Shown here piece by piece: positions 12,442-24,400 of a stretch of 64,000 nucleotides of DNA. The notes beneath the pieces are model-generated. The model was not told where the DNA came from, made no database searches, and worked only from the letters and a program-made list of their open reading frames with translations. The position numbers were made by a program, and so were the translations under genes. The stretch lies in the NCBI RefSeq assembly GCF_000204055.1, contig NW_006768831.1, positions 1 through 64,000 of the forward strand, given 5' to 3'. Numbering within the stretch: position 1 is the stretch's first letter; each line of letters opens with the position of its first letter. Origin of the DNA: Melampsora larici-populina 98AG31 (taxonomy: Eukaryota > Basidiomycota > Pucciniomycetes > Pucciniales > Melampsoraceae).

Positions 12442-12850
12442 ATTGATCATTTGATTGATCAAAACTTTGCTAAATCAATGGGTGATATGTTCAAAAAGGT
12501 TTCACCTAAAGAGAAACTCATTGGTTGATATCATACGGGTCCTAAACTTCGTTCAACTGATCTTGAGATCAACGACGTTTTCAAACGGTATTGTCCTACA
12601 CCGGTGATGGTGATTGTAGATGTGAGACCCGATCGGGGGATCGCAAAGGGATCTGTAACATATGCTTATTTTGCGATTGAAGAGATCAAAGTTGTAAGTA
12701 TCTCAAATCAAGCTCTATCCGACTTGGTCAAGACATTAACCATTCCCCAACACAGGATGATACAGCTGTTGTGGTATTTAATAACCACGTTTGGTTTGGT
12801 CTTTATCTTCAAGTTATCATCAAATTCACATCGAGTTATCAACGTGTCAA
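12442..12850 (+). pseudogene. RPN8/PSMD7-like proteasome lid subunit fragment
   Basis: Exon 12442-12693 reads as the MPN-domain core of RPN8: FKKVSPKEKLIG, then YHTGPKLRSTDLEIN, then PVMVIVDVRP and FAIEEIK. In the family the conserved segment is GWYHTGP; here the Trp codon is TGA (12526-12528), a TGG to TGA change. A GTAAGT donor at 12694 and a CAG acceptor at 12753-12755 are still in place, and the next exon continues with DDTA as expected. The N-terminal third and the C-terminal half are absent. Retained introns show this is a copy of genomic DNA, not a processed pseudogene. RPN8 is a non-catalytic scaffold of the 26S proteasome lid; an intact copy must exist elsewhere. Confidence 0.75.
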
Positions 12851-13018
12851 GGACTTCCAGCTCGCTCTTGATTTGTTTTATATTCATATTTATTTCATTA
12901 TCAAAGAGCAACTTAGAAGATCAAGTGGCAGTTGAATGAGCGTGTATAGATTTAGGGTCTGAGTGTCTGGTTTTTCTTTTCATTGTCTTTGAGAATAGGT
13001 TGAGTGTGACCTGCGCTT

Positions 13019-13733
<715 letters not shown>

Positions 13734-15335
13734 AGTCAACAAACAATATGTCTTGCATCTCCTTGTAGTACAGAGTCTGGACAAAGATTGAATTCTCCGC
13801 AGATAAGATGGACCCACAAAACGTGGCAGGGGTTGCCAATTACATTGATTAGCATGAGGCAATAATAAGATACTTGGTTTTTGGTTATTGGACGCTTCTT
13901 GAAAGGAAACTTGAGTCAAGATCTCCATATGTAAAGAATAGATTCATCGATGAAGATGAACGCACCAAGCAAGTAAGGTGATGAGGTACATTGAACAAAT
14001 TAACAAACTTTCCAAGATGTTCTATGCCGCGAACAAGTCCCCAGAAAGACTGTTTTGGCAGGAGTTCAGCCCGCAGGAGCAATTGATCTGGGTGATTTCA
14101 GGTAGCCGCTTGTCACACAAGGTTATTCAGCTCGGTGGTTTGCTCAGGTCGGGTTGAGTCACTCGACGCTGGAAACTGTATCACTGTTCTACATACCAGG
14201 GCACGCAAGTCGGGATGTGAATTTGATTGAACAGGATAAACTTATCAAGGATTAAAGTCATCAGAGTCCGACTCCCACTCTGTCGCTCACGGCCAAGTCC
14301 CAAGCATATGATCAAAGTTGAAGATCGTGAAAATCACTCTCGGACTTTGTATCTCACAACGGTGAGCAAGTAATTGAGCCAGGAGCGTCTGGCGTGATAA
14401 CGCGCTGCGGATGATGGTCATTTTAGCAGTCTTGACAAGATCAGTTGGGTAGTGGAAGTCATGATTCATTTTCTGCTGAGCCAGAAGAGATACCGAATGG
14501 GCTTATTGACAATGTCTGTGATAAAGGGAAATATCAAGCAAGAAGTAAGCAATGGAACCGTTCAAGAGAAGGGGGCCTTCTTGCCCTCTAGGCTTCCTTG
14601 CGTCCTCAGGATCCTTCCTGAGGCTCAGGAACTTCTGATCAATAACTTGCAGCATTTCTCAGTCTTAGCTGAGTGGCATACTCAGTAGTGGAATTAACTT
14701 GAAGTGAAGTCCACACAAACATGGAACAAAGTGGGACTATCTACCCTTCTCAACGTCGAGAACAGATGTGGTGGATGCAGTGCTCCTTATACATCCAGGC
14801 TGCTATTACATGTTGCACATCACCAATTTACCCTAACCGTAAATCACTTGTGAATATACTCCACATCTCACCTGAAGACCGTGTTTCCTGACAGTCAAAT
14901 TGTCATATGTGATTTTATTCCATTTCATACACCACATTACGCAAGCCAACAACACAGAATTTAATACGTAATCTTGCGTAAAGCTGCGACACTTCCTTGC
15001 CTATGACACAGAGGTCAAGCTCTCCGAGTTTGGTTATCAGTCAAAGTTTGTATCATGCCGCCGTGATACATGTAAGTTTTTATTTCACACATTATGTTGG
15101 CTGGTTACCTTGTCTGAATCAAAATGTATAAAGAGGTCGTACCTCAACGGTATTCACTTCTACAACATCTTACCACCAGACACCAGCTCTCCAATCTCAT
15201 AATTATTATTGTTGGTACGTTTGTCTGCCATCACGTTTGGCTTCAGCCTCAACCAACGCTGACTCTCCAACTCACTCCCACACCTTTGTTCCATCTCACT
15301 AATCAAGCACCACAACAAATCTCATACTCAACCAC
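13734..15335. other. Non-coding stretch
   Basis: No gene is supported. Open frames here are short, start at non-ATG codons or lack recognisable motifs. A CT-rich block (15140-15330) just before the next gene could be its promoter and 5' untranslated region. Confidence 0.4.
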
Positions 15336-16521
15336 ATGTCAGATTTAAATCCCGCAACGTATTGTGGTATCTATTTGTCTGGTAATTTTGAGGTTGAAGG
15401 GAAGGTATGCCTGTTGATCAAATTTGGCCAGCATCATGCTAACAATTTGAGATCTTACATGCAGACTTTGCCCGACAATGGTTGGCGATCTGAGTACAAG
15501 ACTTACACGATCTCTATTGGCTGCGGCGGTGTTGACCGTCAAGAGCCGCTCCTTTATGAAATCGCAGCCAAAGGTTTTAGTGGCGCCAAGTTCAAGTTGC
15601 ATCAGGACCATGTGTATTTTCTGCGTGGAGCTCTCTTCCCCTCTAACTCCCCTGATACAAGGGCCAATCAATTCATTTTTGAGGGAAGTGATGTTGTCAT
15701 GTTAGGCCCACGTGACAATTATGGAGGCAAATTAGTTGATTCTGTAGGGGTTACTTGTCTAGGTATTGTGATAGGAATCAGCTCAATTGTCAAAGATTGC
15801 TGCCAATACATGAAAAAAACACCAGACCAAGAATCTGTTTTAACCACAGTTTTCACGGTCCAGCACTCGGATTATCACCCCATAGTAAGCCTCATTATCC
15901 TCCTTACTTCCATCTTTTCCGGAGTCTCACTGTCAACGGTTGCCAGATGAAGACTGCCCGTACGAGCACAGTCGAATACTGTATACGTCCCACTCCCAAC
16001 CTTGCCAAAATTGCCTCAATTGTCAGGGTAGGGCAAGAATGCCAATTCCATGGATTTATCAAGGATTTCAACGAGGAAACCCCGTGTTATATTGTGATAG
16101 TAAGTTGTTATGATTCACCTTTTTTTTATTCATTCTAACTGCCAAATTACGTTTACAGGCAAACAAAGTTCACATGACCACTGGATTTCAAGATATACCA
16201 TCCCAAAGCAATACACAAAACGAAGACAATCTTAATACCCTCAAGAAGCCAAAGAAGTAAGTACAAACTATCACACATCTCTCATCTAATTCAAAAATTT
16301 CATCTGATACATCGGATTCCAGATTCATACCCAGAACATTGAGTAATCAAAATCAGGCACCTATCACCGTGCATGAGGGCATAAGCAGTGTTACGTTTGG
16401 CTCTGCCGACGAGGCGTCATTATTTAGGTCTTCAAGCTCAGGACAGTCACTCGAAAGAAGATTGGTTGAAAATGTTGTTGGCTCCTATTCAAACTCCATT
16501 GATTTTGCCAAAAAATTTTAA
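15336..16521 (+). CDS. Unrecognised multi-exon protein, possibly OB-fold-like
   Basis: ATG at 15336 gives MSDLNPATYCGIYLSGNFEV and 183 codons to a likely GTAAGC donor at 15885. Later coding pieces are about 15925-16099 (RVGQECQFHGFIKDFNEETP), 16160-16258 (ANKVHMTTGFQDIP) and 16322-16521, the last two joined in frame by clean GT-AG introns. The acceptor of the first intron is not clear, so a small lesion there cannot be excluded. Alternating hydrophobic strands and a VGxxCxFxGFI segment recall OB-fold nucleic-acid-binding proteins, but this is an impression only. The last exon overlaps, in another frame, the F-box-like C-terminal fragment, implying that one of the two coding assignments is a by-product of sequence fusion. 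Confidence 0.45.
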
Positions 16522-16729
16522 ACATATTATCTTCACTACTTGGAAGGGGAGGGGTATGAAAGATGATGTTTTGGTGCATGTTTTCAATGCTTATGGTATC
16601 AAATGCCTGTTCAGGCCAGAATTGTCACCCAAAGATATGTTGGTAAGTATAAGTCTCTTTTGTTGTTGGTTTGTGTTGACTTATGGCAATATGGTGTTGT
16701 TTTGAATCTTTCAGGAGTCTTTAGACTAG
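16445..16729 (+). pseudogene. C-terminal fragment of an F-box-like protein
   Basis: The frame reading LILPKNFKHIIFTTWKG and then NAYGIKCLFRPELSPKDML matches the end of the intact gene at 17951 (VNFPRNFRTIIFM, then ALYGIHCVFTNELSHTELL). The gene structure is also shared: each ends its long exon right after the final Leu codon with a GT donor (here GTAAGT at about 16641), and each has a tiny terminal exon (here 16715-16729, ESLD then stop). It is therefore a genomic fragment, not a cDNA copy. Together with the N-terminal fragment at 10313 it could be the remains of one gene, but the ~250-residue middle is not visible between them. Confidence 0.65.
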
Positions 16730-17950
16730 GTACAACATGTCCAATGCGAAAGCCTCTTTTTGTGTCATCTCAATTTTGTGATTGTGGTGGGGCTTTATTG
16801 TGATTTTGTTTGTGAAGAAATGCTTTTCTATTTGTGTGAGATGATTAGGAAAATCATGTTTGATCAATTCTGGTCATCTTAGTTTATTAGTCAATTTGAT
16901 TTAATTGTATCACCGTGGCTAAGCCTATCTTGTGATATGTTATGATTTTGTGGCTTCCTCAAATTTGTGGACCGAGCTTAGTTTTACCTCTTACTTGCCA
17001 TAGTCTCATTATGTGATAGCCACCTGTTCAAGGCTTGTTTTATTTTTTCTCTCATATAATTTATATCAACTGAAATGCTATATTTGAGGTTGAAATTTTT
17101 ATCTTTTTCACATTTATTTCACTTGGCCAATTGGTATATTTCATGTTATTGGTCTCGTTCAATTTTTGGGGTATAGGCAAGTCTAATGGAGGATATTGGG
17201 TACGTTTGATTTCTGTCCGCATGTTGGTAGGGTATTGCAAATTGACTCCGGTTGGGGAACATGCAATATTCATCAGCTTGTTTCCTGACGTCGGAAGCGG
17301 GTGGTATGTTGTTAGTTGGCGTGAACATTTGTAGCACGGCCAACAATAGGAATGCATATGTTCCTTGAGTATAACAAAGTGCAACATGGATGGCAAACAT
17401 TCTCTTATTATAGACTCATATAGTTTTGCTTGTTTTGTTTATACAACATTGCAGTTGCCATCCATGGTACTTGGTATTATGTATTTATAATTTACATCAT
17501 GGCAAGGGGAGTTTTTGTTGTCATTGAACTGATACACATTCATGCTTGATGGCGTAAGACTCATGATTATATCCTGGATTCAAGCTCATTTTGGGTGGAT
17601 TTGTTTGGTGTCACAGTTTTTTCAATTAACCGACAGAGAGGTTTGGCTATAACTGCACATGAAATTGTTTATAACAATGCGCATGCTGATACGGATGCCA
17701 AAGGATGCTGATACTTGTACTTTGTGTATTTGATAGCTGTTTGGGGCGTGAAACGGTGATTTGTGTATTTATGGTATCCTTGTAGCATGCAAGTGGGATG
17801 ATGTGTAGTTCTTTGGTTGTGGGGCATGAGGATTTCTTGAAGCCTGGTTGATTTTTTGTCTTTGTTTATTATATAACTGGGGCAATGCTAAGCGTTGAAT
17901 GCACTTCCTTGCCCAACTGCCAATTTTTGTCATCTTGTTGGTTTCTTATC
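16730..17950. other. Non-coding stretch upstream of the F-box-like gene
   Basis: T-rich intergenic DNA without a supported gene; probably the 3' flank of the F-box fragment and the promoter of the intact paralogue. An upstream ATG at 17885 is in frame with the next gene and could extend it by 22 residues. Confidence 0.4.
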
Positions 17951-19320
17951 ATGTCTCTAATGACTGTGGGTCCTACTCCCTCATTTAATTCTTCAGTATT
18001 ACCAATAGAAATTATACATTTGATTATCAGCCACTATGTTGAGATGGTACCTCGTGCGGCTTCAGATCCCATCAATTGTGCGGAGAAACCTCTTTTGTTG
18101 CTCAACTCTTATGTTCATTTGTTAAATTTACGTTTAGTTAGTAAATCTTGGGCATCAGATGTTCTTCCTTTTGCATATAAATCTGTCTATTTGTTATCAC
18201 CAAATATGACGGCCGGTTTCTTGAAATTGTGGAAGTCTCCTGTGTCAATTTCTTTTACTCATCCATTGTGCCGTATTTGCTTCAATTGTCTCTTGTTTGT
18301 TTCTGATCGCGTCAGGGATCAAGTGTTTGGGGGTTCATTGGGTGATGATCATGGGGGAACAGATGCTGTGGTAAACATGTTGGATGCGTTGGCAATTCCA
18401 ATGAATGTGGTGGCAGATATTATTAGCGCTTGTGGTCACAACTTGGACAGTCTCAAACTCAAATTTGCTAACTCTGTTGGCTTTTCCCCTGCCTTGTCAA
18501 GTGCAATCAAGGATATTAAATGTCTCAAGGTATTAATAATTCATGGTAGCAGGGAGGTCGGTGTGTCAAATCATTCAAATTCTATCAAAGCAGTACTCAA
18601 ATCAACACCTTATTTAGAATCTCTATCAATCTCATGTAGCTCTTTAAAACCTCTAGATTTAGAACCCAGGGCTTTACCAAACTTAACACACCTCTGGTTG
18701 CAATGTCAATCCTCAAACTTGGACACTTTTGGAGTTTTATGCCATTGTGTGAAACATAGCGTCAAGTTATTAGAATGTATACCAACTCAAGATCAAGATC
18801 TAGCTGGTCCTATCATTCTTTTGTTTTGCAAGGGTCTAGAAGGATTGTTCATGGGATCCATCCCTTATCGCTTACCACATTCCGTCGCCCATACTCATTT
18901 CCCTCAACTACGTCTTATACATTGCATGTCTTTCGATGCCCAGTCAACATCTGTTGCTTGGCTAAAGTTGCCAATTTTTAGTGAACTCGAGGTCTTGGTC
19001 ACAAGTTATTGGCACACAAGAAAATATTGGGTTTTTTCGTTGGAACATTTAGAATATGTCCCTGTTAATTTTCCTCGTAATTTCAGAACCATCATATTTA
19101 TGACTTGTGATGGGTCAAGTGTAGACAATCCTGGACTGGTGGCCGCCTGCGCTCTTTATGGCATACATTGTGTTTTCACTAATGAATTATCTCACACTGA
19201 ATTGTTGGTATGTATTTGGTTCCTATTTGTTTGGGGCATGCATAATTTGTCTGACTTACGCTTTGTGATTTTTACTTTTGCATGGTCCAGTCAATTGCTT
19301 CGAAACAGAATAGTCCTTGA
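17951..19320 (+). CDS. F-box-like protein with LRR-like body
   Basis: Exons 17951-19207 and 19291-19320 encode about 428 residues. ATG 17951 (MSLMTVGPTPSFNSS) is preferred because it sits just before the conserved LPIEIIHLIISHY start; ATG 17885 in the same frame would add 22 residues. Near residues 18-75 the F-box-like pattern LPxEII...LLNLRLVSKSWASDVLPFAY is clear. The body has repeated Leu-rich segments (for example YLESLSISCSSLKPLDLEP and LPNLTHLWLQC) spaced like irregular LRRs. The second exon adds only SIASKQNSP. No internal stops are present. F-box proteins pair with SKP1 in SCF ubiquitin ligases while the LRRs bind substrate; that role is family knowledge. Two truncated relatives lie upstream (10313 and 16445), so this is a locally repeated family. 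Confidence 0.7.
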
Positions 19321-19691
19321 TTCTAATTGCTTTTGCGTTTGGTGTCAGTGATTTCAATTGATGTACTTTCTTGGTTTAATACTTAAGCCTATCTGTTTGG
19401 TTGTTGGTGGGTTGTAAGTCAATGTTGATATTGGTCAAATATAAACAGTTTTACCTGTGTTTTGGTTTAGTGAGCTGTGCAATGGTTGCTTTCATTATGT
19501 GTTGGTGTGCCTAATCTTTGTGATATTACATCTTGGTGTGGTGAATTGTATTGGGTTAGAGTGGTCAACTTCTTTCCGTGATTCTAATATGTCTGCTTCA
19601 GTTTATCACATTGTGTATAGATCAAACTGGGGCCCAAAGTCCGTGAGCGGCGCCCGCCGCTTAATTGCTAGTTGTCATTATATCTCAAGCC
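19321..19691. other. Intergenic stretch between F-box-like and DUF6589 genes
   Basis: T-rich 3' flank of the F-box-like gene followed by a short GC-rich patch (19629-19662) and the start of the DUF6589 gene. No terminal inverted repeat was recognised, although a mobile-element boundary for the DUF6589/RecQ unit would be expected about here. Confidence 0.35.
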
Positions 19692-20642
19692 ATGTCCCTA
19701 CCCATAGTCGCGCCGTCTGTACCTGCCACTGTTTTAAATACGATCAAAATATGTAACTACATAAACACTTTGGGATTCTCACCCAAAGAATTTATGGTTA
19801 CCTTTCTTTCCGCCGATAATCCCAATTTGAACTCGCGACGACGACTGATGAAAGTTGGCCTTGGTGCCAAGCAAACACGATCAATCATCAAGAACCTAGG
19901 TAAACTGACTTCGTCATGTGAGCCAGGCCAAGAAAGCTGGGAGGAGTTAATATTTGAAGAGGTCAGTGATTGCTTCGTAAAAATCACTGAGATAACTAAC
20001 CATGGACTCACATCTGCTACGTGTTTATGTGGGCAGGCAAGCGCGATCGTAAATGGCCAAGAGGTCCCGCGTGGCCATTTTCCTGCTGGCGCGTATGTTA
20101 GCTCAAACCGTATTACACCAGACTTCTTCAGTGAGGGCTCCGAAAAAATTCGTAATGATCAAGTAAGGACCGGCATGAAATTTCTGTACCGTCTCATTCA
20201 CAGCAAGATTTGCACTGGCCTCAAGCATAAAGACCCCATCCAATATCACGACCACGAAGAGACCGCCGATTTGCCACCGCCATCGGAAAATGTGTCTACC
20301 CCGCTGACCCTTGATATCGAAGGTGCAGTCGATGAGGCCAGTGTGTTATCTCTTGAAAATTTGGTCTATGTTAAGACGTCGCCCGCTGAGCACGCCGCCC
20401 ACAAACTTGCTACCGTGAGTATGGTCCCCTTGTAAAGTGTGTCCTTCGGCGATGTGTTGCTAATCAAAGGACCCCGCGGTGGATAGGTCCCAGTAATGGT
20501 GTGTTCGATGATTGCAGCCGCGTGCAATCGTCGGAGCAACGCAATTGCAATGGCCAATGGCCTGGTAGCATTTGCCGGCGGGGTGTCGTGTAGGGTGAAT
20601 GAATGGTTAAATGCTTTAGGGATATGCACGTCCAGAAACACT
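19692..20642 (+). pseudogene. DUF6589 protein gene, 5' part, split by Gypsy insertion
   Basis: ATG 19692 (MSLPIVAPSVPATVLNTIK) opens exon 1, ending at a GTGAGT donor (20415). Exon 2 begins at 20487 after a TAG acceptor and reads VCSMIAAACNRRSNAIAMAN, then VNEWLNALGICTSRNT, where the retrotransposon enters; the reading resumes at 27683 with ALRAMEHLRKI. The N-RRSNA and V-N-WL pattern is what precedes the DUF6589 domain in the large basidiomycete family of these proteins. An 'INTLGFSPKEF' start, a Lys/Arg-rich middle and Cys pair CLC near residue 115 are also seen. No stop codon or frameshift interrupts either side, so the gene was intact until the insertion. Function of DUF6589 proteins is unknown; their repeated occurrence in genomes suggests a mobile origin (inference). 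Confidence 0.75.
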
Positions 20643-21043
20643 TGTAAGGACTTCGAATGTCCTCACTGAAGGAAAAGGGCAAGGCGGAAGGAAGGAGAAG
20701 TTATTGTATAACTTCTAAGGCACGAGGGCAATCAACACCACAAAGTGGTGGAAGAGTTTTCTAGAACCGAAGTATATATTTATAATTACGAAACTGACTC
20801 CAAAGAGACAATGACAAGTGATCAGTCAAAGATCCTTCAGGAGTGAAAAGATAGATAAAAGGAAAATACAAATAAAGATGTACCTGACTCCAAAGAGACA
20901 ATGACAAGTGATCAGTCAAAGATCCTTAAGGAGTCAGGTTGAGGTAGCGTCCAGGAACAAGAGATATAGAAGGTTTAGGTCTTAAGTCTAAGTATGTTAA
21001 GTAGTAATGACTTCTGTAATAATGAGTGACATGAGTTATTACA
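20643..21043 (-). repeat. 3' LTR of Gypsy element 1
   Basis: 401 bp, TGTAAGGACT...GAGTTATTACA as read on the plus strand. It contains an internal ~50-bp direct repeat starting CTGACTCCAAAGAGACAATG (two copies about 105 bp apart). Confidence 0.95.
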
Positions 21044-21483
21044 TTCTCCCCTCCTATAAAAAGAAAGAGAAAAAAGAAAGAGAGAAAAAAAAGAAAGAAA
21101 AAAGAAAAGAGACAAGCCAAGAGAAACAAGTGTAAGCCAAGCCAGAACTATTATGAGAAAACAGAGAGAAAAAGGAAAAAGGCTTCAAGAAATTAAAAAT
21201 GACAAAATTGAGACAGAAAAAGAGAAACTTGAAACAGAAAATGATAAAATTGAAACAGAAAGAGAAACTGAGAGAAGAAAAAAAAATGAGTAAGAAAGAA
21301 AGGACAGAGGAGAGTCAAAACCGTGAGGATGTCCCGTCGTGGCCCGTCGTGTCTGTAAGGTAAAGCAGGCGGTGGTTTTTCGCTCACAGTGTGGCCATGG
21401 TTTTGTTTTCAAATTGATGGTAGTAGACTACCTCGGCGGTGCATACGAGTGGAGGGAACTTACTTTTACCCCTGACACTCTTA
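21044..21483 (-). other. Polypurine tract and purine-rich 3' region of Gypsy element 1
   Basis: On the minus strand the last bases before the 3' LTR read ATAGGAGGGGAGAA, a suitable polypurine tract for plus-strand priming. Beyond it, about 21055-21310 is almost pure A/G on the plus strand (pyrimidine on the coding strand), with imperfect repeats of GAAACAGAAA and AAAATTGA. Such strand-asymmetric DNA can form triplexes or act as a terminator; no coding frame is supported. Confidence 0.6.
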
Positions 21484-24400
21484 CTAAACCGCCCGCTCGT
21501 CGTCTCCAACGAAGACCTTAAGTTTTGAAACGTTGAAGGTCCTGTGTCGCTTATCGCCGTCAGGTAGATCTAACTCGCAGCTTTGTCCGCCGTTTAGGAC
21601 TTGAAGCACCTTGTAAGGACCTTCAAATCGCTCCTTCAGCTTATCGACGCCGCCAGAGTGTCGACCACGCCAATCGCCTGAATCAAGGAGGACCCAGGAT
21701 CCCTCGGTAAGCTGGATGTCTCGGTGGCGTTTGTTATGTTGAACTGCCTGCTGGACCCGGCTCGTCCAGAGTTGGTCTCGAGCTTGAGCCCACACCTCTT
21801 CCCGTTGCTTGATCCAGGTCTCAACTGAGGTAGGTTGGTTGTCGAGAGCGGGTTTGGTAGGGAACAAACGGTTCTTACCACCAAAGACAAGCTCGTACGG
21901 GGGAAAGCCTGTAGCGACGTTAACGGCACCGTTCACCGCAAACTCGACGGATGGCAAAGATTCCAGCCACTTCGTCTGCCGTTTCGCGGTAAAGGAACGT
22001 AAAATCTGGCCGACCGTCTTGTTTGTACGCTCACTCCGCCCGTCTGCTTGAGGATGGAATGCAGCTGACATATGGAAGCCTGTGTTTGTCCGAACCATCA
22101 ATGCTTTCCAGAACTTCGAAGTCCAAGCTTTATCGCGGTCACTAATGATCGACGAAGGAGCCCCGAAGATGCTGTGCCACGATGCGAAAAGTCGAGAGGC
22201 TGTTTTCTCGGCGGTGTCCTTTTGGTTGGTTGGAATCAAGCGCGTGAATCCTGAGAGCCTGCACGTGACTGTGAGCAACATGTCGTAGTTATTGATCTTT
22301 GGCAGGGGTCCTACGAAATCAATGGCGATGTCAGTGACTGGCTGGAACGGGAAATGTGGGGTCTTCATGTGGCCATTTGGTAACGTAGTACGAGCTTTCG
22401 TCTTCTGGCAGGTTTCGCAGCCTTGCACAAAGGCCTCCGTCTCTTTGGCCATCTTTGGCCAGAAGAAGTCCTTCCTAAGATTACTGATCGTCTTCTTGAA
22501 GCCCAGGTGGCCTAGTCGGCGGTGTGCTTCAAGGATGAGATTGGCTCGAAGGCCTTTGTCGTTTGGGATCACTAGCCGGCCGTCGATGAACAGAAGACCG
22601 TCGATCTCGGCACTATCGTCTCGTAGGGGTAAAACTTTTCGTAGATCTTGACAGAAAGGGTCGGAAGAGTAACCGCTAAGGATTGAGGACCGGATGTCCT
22701 CAGAGATAGTTGGTTGGGTCAGAATGAGGGCTGAGATCGTCTCTATACCGACGTTGAACTCATCCGGCTCGGCTCCGTCTTTGCGAGAAAGTGCATCGGC
22801 CACTGAATTGTCAGGACCCTTCACATATTTGAAGTCGAGGTCAAAATCGGCCAGGTGTTCTAGCCATCGAGCTTGCCGTCTGCTGAGAGTCCGCTGTTTC
22901 AGAAGGTACGTCAGGGAGTGGTGGTCACTCATGACATTAATCTTCATTCCTAATAGAAGCATACACCATTTTTGCAAAGCGTGTATCACGGCCAGAAGTT
23001 CCTGCTTGTGTACAGGATAATTTCGTTCTGCGCTGGACATCTGTCGTGACTCGTAGGCAACCGGATTAGCCGTTTCCCACGCTGCTCCTTGAAATAAGGC
23101 TGCACCTAACCCCAGTCCACTCGCATCCGTGAACAACCACAGGGGATCCTTGGATTCGTAGTCGATGTTCTTCAAACAAGGCAGAGAGGTCATGATTTTC
23201 TTGATGTTGTTGAAGGCTGTCTCCTCCAAGTCTCCCCATTTGAAGTCTTTAGCGTCAAGCTTACCACTGGTTAGTGGAGTTAAGGATCCTACGTACTTCT
23301 CGAGACCCCGGATAAACTTCTTCATCCATTGGACCGTGCCTAGGAATTTCTTCACTCCTCACGGTGATTTTGGGGACGGCCAGTTGAGGATCTTTTCCAC
23401 CTTTTCACCGTCTGGTCGTACCCCTTCCGCAGAGATGTAGTGTCCAAGGAATTTGATTTCCTTCCGAAAGAGCTTGGTTTTCTTGCTGCTGCAGTACAGA
23501 TTAGCCTTCCGAAGGCGATCCATCACGAGGCGTGTGTGTATACGATGTTCTTCGACAGAGTTGGAGAAAACTACAATGTCATCGAGATAGACCACGCAGA
23601 CAACGTTCAGTAGATCCCCTAATGCTTCTTCCAGTCTACTCTGGTGTGTAGCTGGCGCGTTCGTAAGGCCCATAGGCATTACAACCCATTTGACTAATCC
23701 CCACGGAGTCTTGACTGCCGTCAATGGGATGTCAGCCTCGTGCATTCTGGTTTGAAAAAATGCATTGGTCTGGTCAAGTATTGAAAAAAGTTTACCACCA
23801 GCCACCAGCCTGACCAACTCATCAACGTTTGGTAACGGAGATCTGTCCCTTACGGTCAGGCTGTTCAAGGTGCGGTAATCGCATACCCACCTTGGGAGTT
23901 CACTAGGGTCCTTCTTGCGGATGATAAGGCTCGGTGAGGCGTATTGACTCGTAGATCTTCGTATTCTTCCTGCTGCTAAGTGTTGATTGACAAGTTTTCG
24001 CCAGGCGTCCATATGTTTTCTCGGGTAAGGATATTGTTTTCCATTGATGACAGCGTTGGGGTCCGTTAGAACAATGCGATGGCGGACCTTTGATGACGGG
24101 TCCTGCATCTTTTCAGGGAAGGAACCATCAGTGAAATCTCCACGCTCTTCCGCTTCATCTGAAACCGCCGGAATGTCAATAGGGAAAATGTCTTGATAAT
24201 CCAGGAGTAGATCTTTCTCCCACTTCACCCATTGTGCGCTTCTTTCAGGTTCATTTTGTTGGGACAGGCTAGCTACCCAGTTTTTCCACGTAATGGATTC
24301 ACTCTGCGCGCGCTCTCTCTTGACTCTAACCTCTGTGTCGGAACGCTCCTTCTTCAATTTATCTTCAAGATCTAATTTCAATTTCAGCACCAGACGATAA

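Noticed and set aside
17061..17396. Minus-strand ORF of 111 codons
   Set aside because: AT-rich shadow frame without domain or homologue; the region looks like intergenic DNA.
23359..23361. Programmed recoding between gag and pol in Gypsy element 1
   Set aside because: The stop lies between reverse transcriptase and RNase H, not at the gag-pol border, so it is a lesion.
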